Shown: positions 8,343 to 17,662 of the stretch, one piece after another
Layout of the letters: each line of letters opens with the position of its first letter
Numbering within the stretch: the stretch's first letter is position 1
Origin: Komagataeibacter sucrofermentans DSM 15973
GTDB lineage: Bacteria; Pseudomonadota; Alphaproteobacteria; Acetobacterales; Acetobacteraceae
Assembly (NCBI RefSeq): GCF_040581405.1
Contig: NZ_CP137157.1
Location: forward strand, 2,883,971 to 2,947,970
DNA: 64,000 bases
Direction of reading: 5' to 3'
Notes under the pieces: generated by a model
Databases searched by the model: none
Seen by the model: the letters and a program-made list of their open reading frames with translations, nothing else
Told to the model about the DNA's origin: nothing
Translations under genes and position numbers: made by a program

Positions 8343-8837
8343 CTACTCGCCCGGCGCGTGAGGCAGCATGTGGTAGCTGCGGTTGAAATAGACCAGCCCG
8401 CCACGGGGGCTGGAATTGCGCAGGCTTTCCACCGCGCCAAACATGACGCTGTGGGTGCCTACTTCCACAATGCGCTCGATGCGGCAGTCAAGCGACAGCA
8501 CGGCCTCGTTCAGCACGGGCGCACCCGTGGTCAGCGTATCCCAATGGCCGGAACGGAAGCGCTCGGCCTGCTCGAGCGGGCTTGCGAACACGCCCGATAT
8601 ATCCTGCTGGTCGGCGGCAAGCACGTTGATGCACATGGCGGCATCCACCCGAAAGCGGTCGCGCACGCGGGAGTTGCGGTTGAGGCAGACCAGAACCGTG
8701 GGCGGCGTATCGGTTACCGAACACACGGCAGACGCGGTAAAACCCGCCGGGTCTTCCAGTGTTCCCGTCGTGACAACATTTACGGCCGCGCCAAGGCGGG
8801 CCATGGCGTTGCGAAAGGTGAGGGCGTCAATCCCCAT
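8343..8837 (-). CDS. Flavin reductase family protein (FMN-binding split barrel)
   Basis: A 164-residue protein that probably reduces FMN or FAD with NAD(P)H and hands it to a monooxygenase, as HpaC and RutF do. The N-terminus LTFRNAMARLGAAVNVVTT, the flavin-contact segment GFTASAVCSVTDTPPTVLVCLNR, and the C-terminal GGLVYFNRSYHML are characteristic. No partner oxygenase gene is adjacent, so the physiological acceptor is unknown. The gene is followed by a hairpin repeat. Confidence 0.88.
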   Translation of the reverse strand: MGIDALTFRNAMARLGAAVNVVTTGTLEDPAGFTASAVCSVTDTPPTVLVCLNRNSRVRDRFRVDAAMCINVLAADQQDISGVFASPLEQAERFRSGHWDTLTTGAPVLNEAVLSLDCRIERIVEVGTHSVMFGAVESLRNSSPRGGLVYFNRSYHMLPHAPGE

Positions 8838-8963
8838 GGTGCTTCTGCCTTCGGTAACTGTGCATGCCTGTAGTCCGCACGCAGCCGTGACGCGGGACAG
8901 CAGCGGAGGTAGCGCATTCTATCGCCATTGAATACCGCAAAACCACATGAAAGGACGCAACCC

Positions 8964-10025
8964 GTGCCCCCCGAACCCATACAGACCACCGTGCAGGGCG
9001 TGCTCGGCCGCATCACGCTCGCCCGCCCCGAAGCGCTCAATGCCCTGAACCTGGGCATGATCGACCACATTGCCACCACCCTGCACACATGGCGCCATGA
9101 CCCACGGATTGAAACCGTGCTGCTCGACAGCACCAGCCCCCGCGCCTTCTGCGCAGGCGGCGATATCCGCGCCATCCGCGCCCTGTTGCAAGAGCATGGG
9201 CTAGAGGCGGCAACACAACCCTTCCGCCACAGCTACCGGATGGCCTCGATGCTGGCGGGCTACCCCAAGCCGGTTGTCTCGTTTCTTGACGGGATCTGCA
9301 TGGGCGGCGGCGTGGGCCTTGGCGGGCATGTGCGCCACCGCATCGTGACCGAGCGCGCCTGCGTGGCCATGCCCGAAAACGCCATTGCGCTGACACCGGA
9401 TGCAGGCGGGTCCTACCTCCTGTCGCGCGCGCCGGGTCTGAGCGGGCTGCGCCTTGCCCTGACCGGGGGGCGCATGAACGCCACCATGGCCATCGCCGCA
9501 GGCTTTGCCGACCGGCAGGCCCCCTCCGGCGCACTTGATGGCATAAGGCAGGCGCTCACCCACATGCCCGCAGGCCAGGTGATGGACAGCCTGCCACCCT
9601 GCCCCGCCCTTGATGGCGGGCCGGACACCACCACCATCGCCCCGGTCTATGATGCGCCGGACGTGGCGACGGTCATCGCGCGGCTACAGGCCCATCAGGC
9701 GCCCTGGGCGCAGGCCGACCTTGCCGCCCTGCGGGGGGGCTGCCCGTTTTCACTGTGCATCACCTTTGCCGCCTATCATGCAGCCCGCGCCCTGCCCGAC
9801 CTTGACCATGTGCTCGAGCAGGAGTTCCAGCTCATCTGCCAGCTACTCCGCCGCCCCGATTTTGCCGAGGGCGTGCGCGCCCGCCTGATCGACAAGGACA
9901 ACGCGCCGCGCTGGTCACCGCCCACGCTGGCCGATGTGTCCGGCCACGAAATTGCCTCCTGCCTGCAAAACCATGCATCCTTTTCCCTCGACCTGCCCGT
10001 GCCCGATGCGGATCAGGAACAATAA
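8964..10025 (+). CDS. Enoyl-CoA hydratase/isomerase family protein, 3-hydroxyisobutyryl-CoA hydrolase-like
   Basis: A 353-residue crotonase-fold protein. The oxyanion-hole segments are CAGGDIRAI and CMGGGVGLGGH, and MPENAIALTPDAGGSYLLSRAPG carries the acidic residues seen in 3-hydroxyisobutyryl-CoA hydrolases of valine breakdown, a group longer than ordinary hydratases, as here. GTG at 8964 is preferred because AAAGGA lies eight bases upstream; a TTG at 8928 would add 12 unconserved residues. No other valine catabolism genes are nearby, so substrate is inferred from the family. Confidence 0.82.
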   Translation: MPPEPIQTTVQGVLGRITLARPEALNALNLGMIDHIATTLHTWRHDPRIETVLLDSTSPRAFCAGGDIRAIRALLQEHGLEAATQPFRHSYRMASMLAGYPKPVVSFLDGICMGGGVGLGGHVRHRIVTERACVAMPENAIALTPDAGGSYLLSRAPGLSGLRLALTGGRMNATMAIAAGFADRQAPSGALDGIRQALTHMPAGQVMDSLPPCPALDGGPDTTTIAPVYDAPDVATVIARLQAHQAPWAQADLAALRGGCPFSLCITFAAYHAARALPDLDHVLEQEFQLICQLLRRPDFAEGVRARLIDKDNAPRWSPPTLADVSGHEIASCLQNHASFSLDLPVPDADQEQ

Positions 10026-10044
10026 ATTATCACCCGTAAAGTAG

Positions 10045-11472
10045 ATGAAAATGCCCTTCTCCACCCGTTACGCCCCCGCCACCCATCACAGCCGCCTGGG
10101 CGATGAATTCTATGACGTGGTTCAGGCCGCCACCTTCCCCGCCCATATCCTGCGCTACCGCAATCATGATGTTTCGCCCCGCATTGGCCTTGATGGGCTG
10201 ACGGATGAAGAGTGGATCCGCCATTTCGGCCATTTCGACCCCCTGCCCGGCTCGCTGCCCCGGCCACTTGCCCTGCGCTATCACGGGCATCAGTTCCGGT
10301 CGTACAACCCCGATCTGGGCGATGGGCGGGGCTTCCTGTTCGCGCAGCTCATGGACAGCGTGGATGGCCGCCTGCTTGATATCGGCACCAAGGGCAGCGG
10401 CACCACGCCGTGGTCACGCGGGGGGGATGGACGGCTGACGCTCAAGGGCGGCGTGCGTGAAATCCTGGCCAGCGAGCGACTTGATGCGATGGGCGTGCGC
10501 ACTTCGCGCACACTGAGCGTGATCGAAACCGGCGAGGCGCTGCACCGGGGCGACGAGCCCTCGCCCACGCGCTCATGCGTGCTCGCGCGGCTCAGCCATT
10601 CGCACATCCGCATCGGCACGTTCCAGCGCCTTGTCGCCAATGATGACAGGGCCAGCCTCGGGCACCTCGTGGCCTATGTGCTCGAGACCTACTACCCCCA
10701 TCTTGCCAATGAACCCGACCCCGCGGCGGCGCTGTACGATGCCGCCACCACCCGCATGGCCGAAATGACGGCGCAATGGATGACGGCAGGCTTCGTGCAC
10801 GGGGTGCTCAATACCGATAACATTAATCTGACCGGCGAGAGCTTCGATTACGGCCCGTGGCGGTTCCTGCCCAGCTTCGACCCCCGCTTCACCGCCGCCT
10901 ATTTCGACCATTCGGGCCTGTATGCCTATGGCCGCCAGCCCGAGGCGATGATGTGGAACGTGGCCCGGCTGGGCGAGTGCCTGATCGCGCTTTCGTCACT
11001 TGAGAAAATTCAAAGTATTTTTGATGACTTCTGGGAGAGATATGAAAGATTCCTTGATATTTCTGTATTGAACCGGCTTGGTGTCAATGAAATTTCAAGA
11101 AAATCATCGCAACATCTGCGTGAATGTCTGTTCTCGTTCATGGAAGAAAGCCAGATTGGGTTTGAATTTCCGTTTTTTGACTGGTATGGTGGCCCCAAGA
11201 GCCAAAAACGGGCCGTATCAGGACCGCGTGCATCTTTTTATGCACAGAACAGTTTCCGCCCCGTGCAGGATGCGCTCATGCAGCATGAGCCCGTGGCAGG
11301 CCGTGACCTGTCGCACCCCTATTTTACTGACGGGGTGCCGTGCCTGATGCCGGTCGAAACCGTGGAAGCCCTGTGGCAGCCCATCGCCACGGCCGATGAC
11401 TGGAGCGGCCTGCACGCCACCATGGGGCACATTGCCCGCATGAAGGCCGCCCTCGGCAGCCCGCCCCGCTGA
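10045..11472 (+). CDS. selO: SelO/YdiU family protein (pseudokinase AMPylase)
   Basis: A 475-residue member of the SelO family, which transfers AMP from ATP to proteins and is linked to oxidative stress. Family landmarks include YHGHQFRSYNPDLGDGRG near residue 80, DIGTKGSGTTPWSRGGDGR, and the catalytic-loop/metal motif HGVLNTDN (N256-N259) followed by DYGPWRFL. No selenocysteine or C-terminal Cys-x-x-Cys is present, common in bacteria. From about 11000 to 11230 (residues 318-395) the DNA turns sharply AT-rich while the frame stays open; see findings. A downstream sugar porter follows after about 75 bases. Confidence 0.93.
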   Translation: MKMPFSTRYAPATHHSRLGDEFYDVVQAATFPAHILRYRNHDVSPRIGLDGLTDEEWIRHFGHFDPLPGSLPRPLALRYHGHQFRSYNPDLGDGRGFLFAQLMDSVDGRLLDIGTKGSGTTPWSRGGDGRLTLKGGVREILASERLDAMGVRTSRTLSVIETGEALHRGDEPSPTRSCVLARLSHSHIRIGTFQRLVANDDRASLGHLVAYVLETYYPHLANEPDPAAALYDAATTRMAEMTAQWMTAGFVHGVLNTDNINLTGESFDYGPWRFLPSFDPRFTAAYFDHSGLYAYGRQPEAMMWNVARLGECLIALSSLEKIQSIFDDFWERYERFLDISVLNRLGVNEISRKSSQHLRECLFSFMEESQIGFEFPFFDWYGGPKSQKRAVSGPRASFYAQNSFRPVQDALMQHEPVAGRDLSHPYFTDGVPCLMPVETVEALWQPIATADDWSGLHATMGHIARMKAALGSPPR

Positions 11473-11548
11473 GCGGGCAGGCGGCCCCCACGGGGGAACC
11501 GGGGCGATACGGATGAATTATAACAATAAGGAAGGAAAAGGCACCCGC

Positions 11549-13027
11549 ATGAACACCCAGTCCCCCCCAACCCAGAACACGCAGCAACCAACCGAACCAT
11601 TGCCCGATCTGTCGCAGATCGAGATTTCACCCAACGCACGCAAGACCCTGTGGCTCGCAGCCATCGTGGCCGCAATCTGTGGCGGCCTCTATGGTTACGA
11701 TACCGGCATCGTGTCGGGCGCGCTCCTGCTCATCACCAAGGATTTCCACCTCAGCAGCTTCCTGCAGGAGATGGTGGCCTCCGCCATCCTCGCGGGCGCC
11801 GTGCTTGGCTCGCTGCTCACCGGCTGGCTGTCGGAGCATTATGGCCGGCGCAAGTCGGTCATGATCGTCACGGCGGTGTTCGTTCTTGGCGCGTTGGCCT
11901 GCGCGTTTTCGCCTGATGTGTATACGCTCATCGTGGCCCGCGTGTTCCTCGGCCTTGCGGTCGGTGGCTCCACGCAGGTGGTGCCGATGTACATCTCGGA
12001 ACTCGCCCCCGCGCACAAGCGCGGCCACATGGTCACGATGTTCAACATCGCCATCGGCATCGGCATCTTTGCCGCCAACATCATCGGCTTTGCCGCGCGT
12101 GATTCATGGGGCTGGCGGCCAATGGTGGCCATTGCGGCCATTCCGGCGGCGGGCGTGTTCATCTCCATGTTCTTCCTGCCCAAGAGCCCGCGCTGGGCGG
12201 CAGAGCATGAAAGCCTGGATTCCGCCCTTGAGCAGCTCCAGCGCATCCGCACCTCCGAGCGCGAGATCCGCCGCGAGATGCGCCGCATCCACGCCAACGC
12301 CAATGAGGAAACCGACCCGCGCGATGTCGGCTGGCGCGGCATCCGCCAGCCCTGGGTGCGCCCGGCACTGGTGGCCGCCCTTGGCGTCGCCTTCTTCACG
12401 CAGGCAGGCGGGCTTGAGATGATGATCTACTACGCGCCGACCTTCCTGTCGGATGCGGGGTTTGGCAGTTCATCGGCGCTGATGGCCAGCATTGGCATTT
12501 CCATCATCTATCTGGTCATGACCGTGCTGGGCTCGAACATTGTTGACCGCATCGGCCGCCGCCGCCTTGTGCTGGTCATGGGGCCGGGCAGCGTGCTGAG
12601 CCTGATCGGGCTGGGCATCATGTTCCTCGCCCACCCGCAGCCGGGCAGCATGGGCAGCTGGCTGATCATCGTGTTCATGCTGCTGTTCATGGTGTTCAAC
12701 GCCGGTGGCATTCAGGTCGTGGGCTGGCTGCTTGGTGCCGAGATGTTCCCGCTTTCCATGCGCGGCAACGCCACCAGCCTGCATTCGGCCATGCTGTGGG
12801 GCAGCGACCTGCTGGTGACCAGCACGGCGCTCACGCTGGTCACCAAGATCACGCTGGGGGGCACCATGTGGTTCTATGCCGGGGTGAACCTGCTTTCGGT
12901 GCTGTTCGTGTATTTCATGGTGCCGGAGACGCGCGGCGCCTCGCTTGAGGATATAGAGGAGGCCCTGCGCGAGGGCCGCTTCCGCCCCACGCGCGGCAAC
13001 ACCGCGATCGTGGAGGAAGAGGAATAA
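11549..13027 (+). CDS. Sugar porter family MFS transporter
   Basis: A 492-residue, 12-helix inner-membrane transporter of the sugar porter family. Signatures: GYDTGIVSGALLL in helix 1, EHYGRRK in loop 2-3, RVFLGLAVGGSTQVVPMYISE, PKSPRWAAEH mid-protein, DRIGRRR after helix 8, and PETRGASLEDIEEAL at the end. ATG at 11549 is chosen over an ATG 36 bases upstream because AAGGAAGG and AAAAGG precede it at workable spacing. A poly-Gln/Thr/Pro N-terminus precedes helix 1. Substrate not assigned. A hairpin repeat directly follows the stop. Confidence 0.9.
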   Translation: MNTQSPPTQNTQQPTEPLPDLSQIEISPNARKTLWLAAIVAAICGGLYGYDTGIVSGALLLITKDFHLSSFLQEMVASAILAGAVLGSLLTGWLSEHYGRRKSVMIVTAVFVLGALACAFSPDVYTLIVARVFLGLAVGGSTQVVPMYISELAPAHKRGHMVTMFNIAIGIGIFAANIIGFAARDSWGWRPMVAIAAIPAAGVFISMFFLPKSPRWAAEHESLDSALEQLQRIRTSEREIRREMRRIHANANEETDPRDVGWRGIRQPWVRPALVAALGVAFFTQAGGLEMMIYYAPTFLSDAGFGSSSALMASIGISIIYLVMTVLGSNIVDRIGRRRLVLVMGPGSVLSLIGLGIMFLAHPQPGSMGSWLIIVFMLLFMVFNAGGIQVVGWLLGAEMFPLSMRGNATSLHSAMLWGSDLLVTSTALTLVTKITLGGTMWFYAGVNLLSVLFVYFMVPETRGASLEDIEEALREGRFRPTRGNTAIVEEEE

Positions 13028-13106
13028 AGGTTTTGGGGTGCCGCCTTTTTGAAAAAAGGCGGCGTTCTTTAGAAGCTTTTTGAAAAAAGCTTCACCAAAA
13101 ACTTCC
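13027..13106 (+). repeat. Interspersed composite hairpin repeat, copy 4
   Basis: Left arm AAAGGTTTTGG, hairpin B (TGCCGCC-TTTTTGAAAAAA-GGCGGC, perfect), linker GTTCTTTA, hairpin A (GAAGCTTTTTGAAAAAAGCTTC, perfect), right arm ACCAAAAACTT. It occupies the whole gap between the convergent MFS and S9 peptidase genes, touching the MFS stop codon, so it is positioned to end transcription from both. Confidence 0.83.
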
Positions 13107-15086
13107 CTAAGCTTTCAGATCAACCGTAAGGGCAGGGGTCACGGGCAGGCGCAGCACCTGCTGGTAGAAGGCCAGTTCCAGCTCCCAGGCCTGCCGTATG
13201 GTAGCCTCCTGCCGGAAGCCGTGGCCCTCGCCCGCAAATTCATACAAGGCGCAGGGCACGCCCTGCCCACGTAGGGCCGCCACCATGGAACGCGCCTGCG
13301 AGGGCGGCACCACCTTGTCATCCAGCCCCTGCAGGAACAGCACCGGCGCCTTGATATGGGCCACCTGCGTAATGGGGGAGCGGGCCAGATAGGTCGCTTC
13401 ATCGGCAGGGTAGGGGCCAACCAGCGTATCAAGATAACGTGACTCGAACTTGTGGGTATCGGTTGCCAGCGCCCGCAGGTCGGTCACGCCATACAGGCTG
13501 GTGCCCGCGGCAAACAGGTCGGAACGCGCCAGCGCCAGCAGCACCGTCAGCCCCCCGGCACTGCTGCCGCGTATGACGATGCGGGCCGGGTCCACCAGCC
13601 CCTGCCCGGCCAGATAATGGCAGGCGGCGATGCAGTCATCCACATCCACCACGCCCCACTGGCCCTCCAGCCGCTGGCGGTAGGCACGGCCAAAGCCGGT
13701 CGAACCACCATAATTGACATCGACCACGGCAAAGCCCCGACTGGTCCACCACTGCACCTTGAACGAGAAGGCGGCACTCGCCCGCCCGGTCGGACCGCCA
13801 TGGGCCATGACCACCAGCGGCGGCGTCTCGTCCGCAGGCCCGGCATGGCGGCTGCTGGTGGGCGCATAGAAAAAGGCCTGGCCCGTGCCATCGCCTGCGG
13901 GCAGGGGAAAGGTGATGGCGCGCGGCAGGGCAATATCGGCTGGCCCGAGCGGCAGGTCGGTGGCACGGCGCAGCACCTGCGGCGGCAGCCCCATGCTGCC
14001 GGTCACCACCGCCGCCGCGTTGTCAGGCGGCACGTCGAGCCACGCGAAGCCGCCACCTTCCACCGGCACGGGGCACCCGGCGGGATGGCCAAGCGCCACG
14101 GGGGTTGCCACGCCATCACGCAGGCAGGCCATGCGGGCTTCGCCGCCGCTTATGATCATGGCCAGGATCGTGCCATCGGCCAGCAGCGCGTAGCTGCGCA
14201 GGCCAAAGATCCAGTGCGGCTGGCCAATTTCGGCCTGCATGGGGGCAACCGCCACCGGGGCGGAGGATGTGGTGTCGAACCGGTAGAGGTTCCACCACCC
14301 GCTGCGATCCGACAGGGCGAGCAGGCGGCCTGCCACATCCCAGCTTGGTTCAATGACGGATTCCGCCTGCCCGTCCTCGCCCGCAAGCGTCCAGGGTGCT
14401 GCGAGGCGAGGGGGGTCGCTGCCCTCCTGCAACAGGGTGGCGACACGCAGGCGGGTGGCGTCCCACGGCATGGCGGGGTGGTCCCACTCGATCCAGGCCA
14501 GGTACCGCCCATCGGGCGAAGGACGCGGCGAAGAAAGGAAATCCGGCCCCATCACCAGCGGCGTGCCGCCATTGAAGGCCGGGTCGTCCACCACTGCCAT
14601 GCAGTCGAACACCACGATGGCGGCGGCGGGCTCGCCCTCCGCCACGCCATGATCCTCGCGCACGCAGAACAGGAAGCGGCCATCGGCGCTGAAGGTCAGG
14701 TCGGCAAAACGCAGGCCCGCGCCTGCGGCAAGGCAGCGCGACTGCCCGCCTTCCATCAGCCACACGCTGCCATCGCGCCGGTTGCTCAGCGCAATCCGGC
14801 CCTGGCATACGCTGTAGGCCCCGCCGCCATATTCATGCACGCGGGTGCCGACATCAAACGGCGCGGGCGTTACATCGCCCACCGTTCCCGCGCGCGCGCG
14901 CACCAGCACCCGGCGGCCCCCTTCGGCCGGGCGGCCCTCGATCCAGTAAATATCCCGCCCATCAACCCGCACATCGGACAGCGACACCGTCTGCCCCGCC
15001 ACCAGCGCCGCGCTGACGGGTGAGGTCCAGGTGCCATAAGGGCTTGTATCGATGTCCGTCTTGCCGCTGGTGCCGGACTGGGTCAT
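13107..15086 (-). CDS. S9 family serine peptidase (prolyl oligopeptidase / dipeptidyl aminopeptidase type)
   Basis: A 659-residue protein: an N-terminal beta-propeller (about 1-390) with WD-like blades such as FSADGRFLFCVRE and PSPDGRYLAWIEWD, then an alpha/beta hydrolase. The nucleophile serine is in GSSAGG near residue 509, the aspartate in QGLDDKVVPP near 589, and the histidine in GEGHGF near 620, a complete catalytic triad in S9 order. No signal peptide is seen, so it is probably cytoplasmic and cleaves short peptides. Convergent with the MFS gene. Confidence 0.92.
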   Translation of the reverse strand: MTQSGTSGKTDIDTSPYGTWTSPVSAALVAGQTVSLSDVRVDGRDIYWIEGRPAEGGRRVLVRARAGTVGDVTPAPFDVGTRVHEYGGGAYSVCQGRIALSNRRDGSVWLMEGGQSRCLAAGAGLRFADLTFSADGRFLFCVREDHGVAEGEPAAAIVVFDCMAVVDDPAFNGGTPLVMGPDFLSSPRPSPDGRYLAWIEWDHPAMPWDATRLRVATLLQEGSDPPRLAAPWTLAGEDGQAESVIEPSWDVAGRLLALSDRSGWWNLYRFDTTSSAPVAVAPMQAEIGQPHWIFGLRSYALLADGTILAMIISGGEARMACLRDGVATPVALGHPAGCPVPVEGGGFAWLDVPPDNAAAVVTGSMGLPPQVLRRATDLPLGPADIALPRAITFPLPAGDGTGQAFFYAPTSSRHAGPADETPPLVVMAHGGPTGRASAAFSFKVQWWTSRGFAVVDVNYGGSTGFGRAYRQRLEGQWGVVDVDDCIAACHYLAGQGLVDPARIVIRGSSAGGLTVLLALARSDLFAAGTSLYGVTDLRALATDTHKFESRYLDTLVGPYPADEATYLARSPITQVAHIKAPVLFLQGLDDKVVPPSQARSMVAALRGQGVPCALYEFAGEGHGFRQEATIRQAWELELAFYQQVLRLPVTPALTVDLKA

Positions 15087-15182
15087 GCTTTAGCTCCTGC
15101 CATTTATGCGTGACAATGGTGTCGGGATTGCCCAAACCGTGTTTCACGGCCTGAACCCGTACCCTACATAATCTTCTTATCT

Positions 15183-15851
15183 GTGACAGGTAGTCCGCTG
15201 CTTCACCATCTTGAATCCCTTTTCCAGCATTACGGCTATGGCGTGATCGGGGTCATTGTCATGCTCGAAAGCATGGGCATCCCGCTCCCGGCGGAAACAC
15301 TGGTCATCTCCGCAGCTCTTTACTGCGCCACCACCCACAGGCTGGATATCAGATGGGTGGCGACCGCCGCCATCGTGGGCGCGATCATGGGCGACAACTG
15401 CGGCTACCTGATTGGCAAATGGCTGGGCTACCCGCTGCTCGAGCGCAAGGGCGCGCGCATCGGGCTGACGGCGCGGCGGTTGCAACTCGGGCGCTTCCTG
15501 TTCCGCCGTCACGGGGGCATCATCGTGTTCCTGGGGCGCTTTATCGCCATATTGCGGGTATTTGTTGCCCTGCTGGCAGGCGCAAACCACATGGCGTGGC
15601 CCAAATTCCTCCTGTTCAACGCCATGGGGGGCATATTATGGGCGGGGGGCTACGCCTATGCGGCCTATTATCTGGGTAACCGCATCACGCGGCTGTCTGG
15701 CCCGGTGGGCATAGCGGTCGCCATCTGTGGCGGGATCGTGCTGGTGTGTGCCATCATCTTCCTGCGCCGCAACGAAGCGCGGCTGACGGCCGAGGCTGAA
15801 GCCGCCGCCGAGAAAGAAATGAACCAACCCGGAGAACAGGCTGAACCATGA
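15183..15851 (+). CDS. DedA family membrane protein
   Basis: A 222-residue inner-membrane protein of the DedA/SNARE-associated superfamily, which includes undecaprenyl-phosphate and phospholipid scramblases and supports envelope homeostasis. The family core is clear: MLESMGIPLPAETLVISAA, GAIMGDNCGYLIGKWLG, and FLGRFIAILRVFVALLAGANHM, which holds the conserved basic residues. The C-terminus is a charged Glu/Ala-rich tail. Start is GTG at 15183. Its stop overlaps the next start in ATGA. Confidence 0.92.
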   Translation: MTGSPLLHHLESLFQHYGYGVIGVIVMLESMGIPLPAETLVISAALYCATTHRLDIRWVATAAIVGAIMGDNCGYLIGKWLGYPLLERKGARIGLTARRLQLGRFLFRRHGGIIVFLGRFIAILRVFVALLAGANHMAWPKFLLFNAMGGILWAGGYAYAAYYLGNRITRLSGPVGIAVAICGGIVLVCAIIFLRRNEARLTAEAEAAAEKEMNQPGEQAEP

Positions 15852-16789
15852 GCAGACACTGGACCATAAAACAGGCCCCCCGCATGGACGGGCGCCTGGC
15901 CCTGGTCACGGGTGCGACCGGTGGCCTGGGCTACCAGACCGCCCTTGGCCTGACACAGCGCGGCGCGCGGGTCATGCTGGCGGGCCGCAACCCCGACAAG
16001 GGGCTGGCCGCCCTGACGCGCCTGCAACATGACGCGCCGGGGGCCAATGCCTCCTTCCGCCTGCTTGATGTCGCCTCCCTTGACTCGATCGCGACCTTCG
16101 CCCGCGACCTTGCCGCCGAGACCGATACGCTCGATGTGCTGGTCAACAACGCCGGCGTGATGGGCACGCCCCACCGGCTGGAAACGCGCGATGGCTTCGA
16201 GTTGCAGTTCGGCACCAATTTTCTCGGGCCGTTCGCACTCACCGCGCGCCTGCGCCCGCTGCTCTGCGCGCCCCGCCATGGTGGCCGGGTCGTGACAGTA
16301 GCAAGCCTTGCGGCGCTGACCGGCCAGATCGTGTTTGATGATTTGCAGGCCCGCCGCCGCTACGCGCCGTTCCGCGCCTACCGCCAGAGCAAGCTGGCTG
16401 ACCTCATTCTGGCGCTGGAACTTGACCGGCAGGCCCGCACGCATGGCTGGAACCTGCATTCCATCGCAGCCCACCCCGGCTGGTCCATGACCGATATCGC
16501 CACCAGCCGCCTCAATAACGACCAGGGCCTGCATGAGCGCATGACCCGCTTTGGCGCGGTATGGGCCTTCCGGCTGATGGGGCAGTCCGCCATGGATGGG
16601 GCGCTGCCCATCGAATTCGCCGCCATGGCACCCGAGGCGCGTGATGGCGGTTACTACGGCCCCGGCGGCTGGGGCGAGCGCCGGGGGCCGGTGACCGAGG
16701 CCTTCGTGCCGCCCGCTGCCCGCGACCTGACCATTGCACGGCGGCTGTGGCAGGCGGCGGAACGGCTGACGGGCACGTCGCTGTCGTAA
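15848..16789 (+). CDS. SDR family NAD(P)-dependent oxidoreductase
   Basis: A 313-residue short-chain dehydrogenase. The Rossmann glycine motif is TGATGGLGYQTA, followed by LAGRNPDKG (NADPH preference suggested by the Arg), NNAGVMG, and the catalytic pair in YRQSKLA (Y-x3-K). The overall layout resembles retinol-dehydrogenase/protochlorophyllide-reductase-like SDRs that are common in this group with unknown substrates. Translationally coupled to dedA by ATGA and ends flush against trmB, which is convergent with no gap. Confidence 0.88.
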   Translation: MSRHWTIKQAPRMDGRLALVTGATGGLGYQTALGLTQRGARVMLAGRNPDKGLAALTRLQHDAPGANASFRLLDVASLDSIATFARDLAAETDTLDVLVNNAGVMGTPHRLETRDGFELQFGTNFLGPFALTARLRPLLCAPRHGGRVVTVASLAALTGQIVFDDLQARRRYAPFRAYRQSKLADLILALELDRQARTHGWNLHSIAAHPGWSMTDIATSRLNNDQGLHERMTRFGAVWAFRLMGQSAMDGALPIEFAAMAPEARDGGYYGPGGWGERRGPVTEAFVPPAARDLTIARRLWQAAERLTGTSLS

Positions 16790-17494
16790 TCAGCGGCGGG
16801 TGAAGGTCCAGTACATCGGCTGGCGGCCTGCCTTGAGGGCCTTGGCCTCATAGCGGGTGGGGGGCCAGCCTTCGGGCCGCACGGTGGCGGGGGGGGCTGT
16901 GTCAAACAGGTCCTGCGCGCCCATCACTTCCTCCACCCAGGCCTGATAGGTCGGGTCATCGCTGGCCACGCGCCACACGGCGCCGGGGCGCAGGATGCGG
17001 GCCGCCATCTTCACCGTCTCGGGGTGCACGAAGCGGCGCTTGGCATGGCGCGACTTGGGCCACGGATCGGGGAACATGAGAAACAGGCGGTCGATCGACT
17101 GATCTGGCAGGCCACGCAGCAGAATGCGTGCATCCTCATCCCACACCCGCAGCATGTCGGGCACGGGGGCGGTTTCCTCGCCGCCATCGGGCACCACGCG
17201 CGAGAGCAGGGAACACAGGCCGTTCTCGAACACCTCGCAGGCAATATAGCCCACATCGGGATGGGCTGCGTGCTGGGCCAGCGAATGCTCGCCCCCGCCA
17301 AAACCCACTTCCAGCCAGACCTGCGCGGGCCTGTGGCCAAAGCCCGTGGCCGGATCAGCAATCGCGCTTTCCGCAAAGCGCAGGCGCGGCAGCGTCTGGT
17401 CCAGAAGGCGCTGCTGGCGCGGGCGCAGCGGGTGGCCGCGCTGACGCCCATAAAGTCGGTCTGGCGATGCCTTTACGTCCACGGAGGCCGTCAT
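16790..17494 (-). CDS. trmB: tRNA (guanine-N7)-methyltransferase
   Basis: A 234-residue SAM-dependent enzyme that methylates G46 in the variable loop of tRNAs. The SAM-binding motif is LEVGFGGGEHSL, and the TrmB-specific FLMFPDPWPKSRHAKRRFVHP contains the conserved PDPWPK-x-RH-x-KRR. The C-terminus has FDTAPPATVRPEGWPPTRYEAKA, also typical (TKYE-like). It is followed upstream by a single-hairpin repeat and then by metK on the same strand, which makes its methyl donor. Confidence 0.95.
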   Translation of the reverse strand: MTASVDVKASPDRLYGRQRGHPLRPRQQRLLDQTLPRLRFAESAIADPATGFGHRPAQVWLEVGFGGGEHSLAQHAAHPDVGYIACEVFENGLCSLLSRVVPDGGEETAPVPDMLRVWDEDARILLRGLPDQSIDRLFLMFPDPWPKSRHAKRRFVHPETVKMAARILRPGAVWRVASDDPTYQAWVEEVMGAQDLFDTAPPATVRPEGWPPTRYEAKALKAGRQPMYWTFTRR

Positions 17495-17605
17495 CTATCC
17501 GAAAATCCTGCTCCTGCTGCCGTGGTGCACGGCATGATTGAAAAACGCATTGGGGGCCGCCACGACCCGCTTTTGCAAGCAGCCATGGCAAGCCCCCTCT
17601 GATAC

Positions 17606-17656
17606 AGAAGTTTTTGGTGAAGCTTTTTTCAAAACGCTTCACCAAAAAACTTTTAT
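17606..17656 (+). repeat. Interspersed hairpin repeat, copy 5, single-hairpin form (A only)
   Basis: Only the arms and hairpin A are present: AGAAGTTTTTGGTGAAGC, a T-run/CAAAAC centre, then GCTTCACCAAAAAACTTTT. Without hairpin B the whole unit is one long continuous stem. It lies immediately 3' of metK (minus strand), where it would end in a U-run. With copy 6 it shows that the two-hairpin elements are built from separable modules. Confidence 0.78.
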
Positions 17657-17662
17657 TGTTTT

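Noticed and set aside
10998..11230. Insertion element or frameshift in selO
   Set aside because: The reading frame stays open, no terminal repeats or target duplication are seen; only base composition changes.
13452..15023. Plus-strand frame of 523 codons opposite the S9 peptidase
   Set aside because: Shadow of a gene with a complete catalytic triad; His/Arg/Gly-rich composition, no ribosome site.
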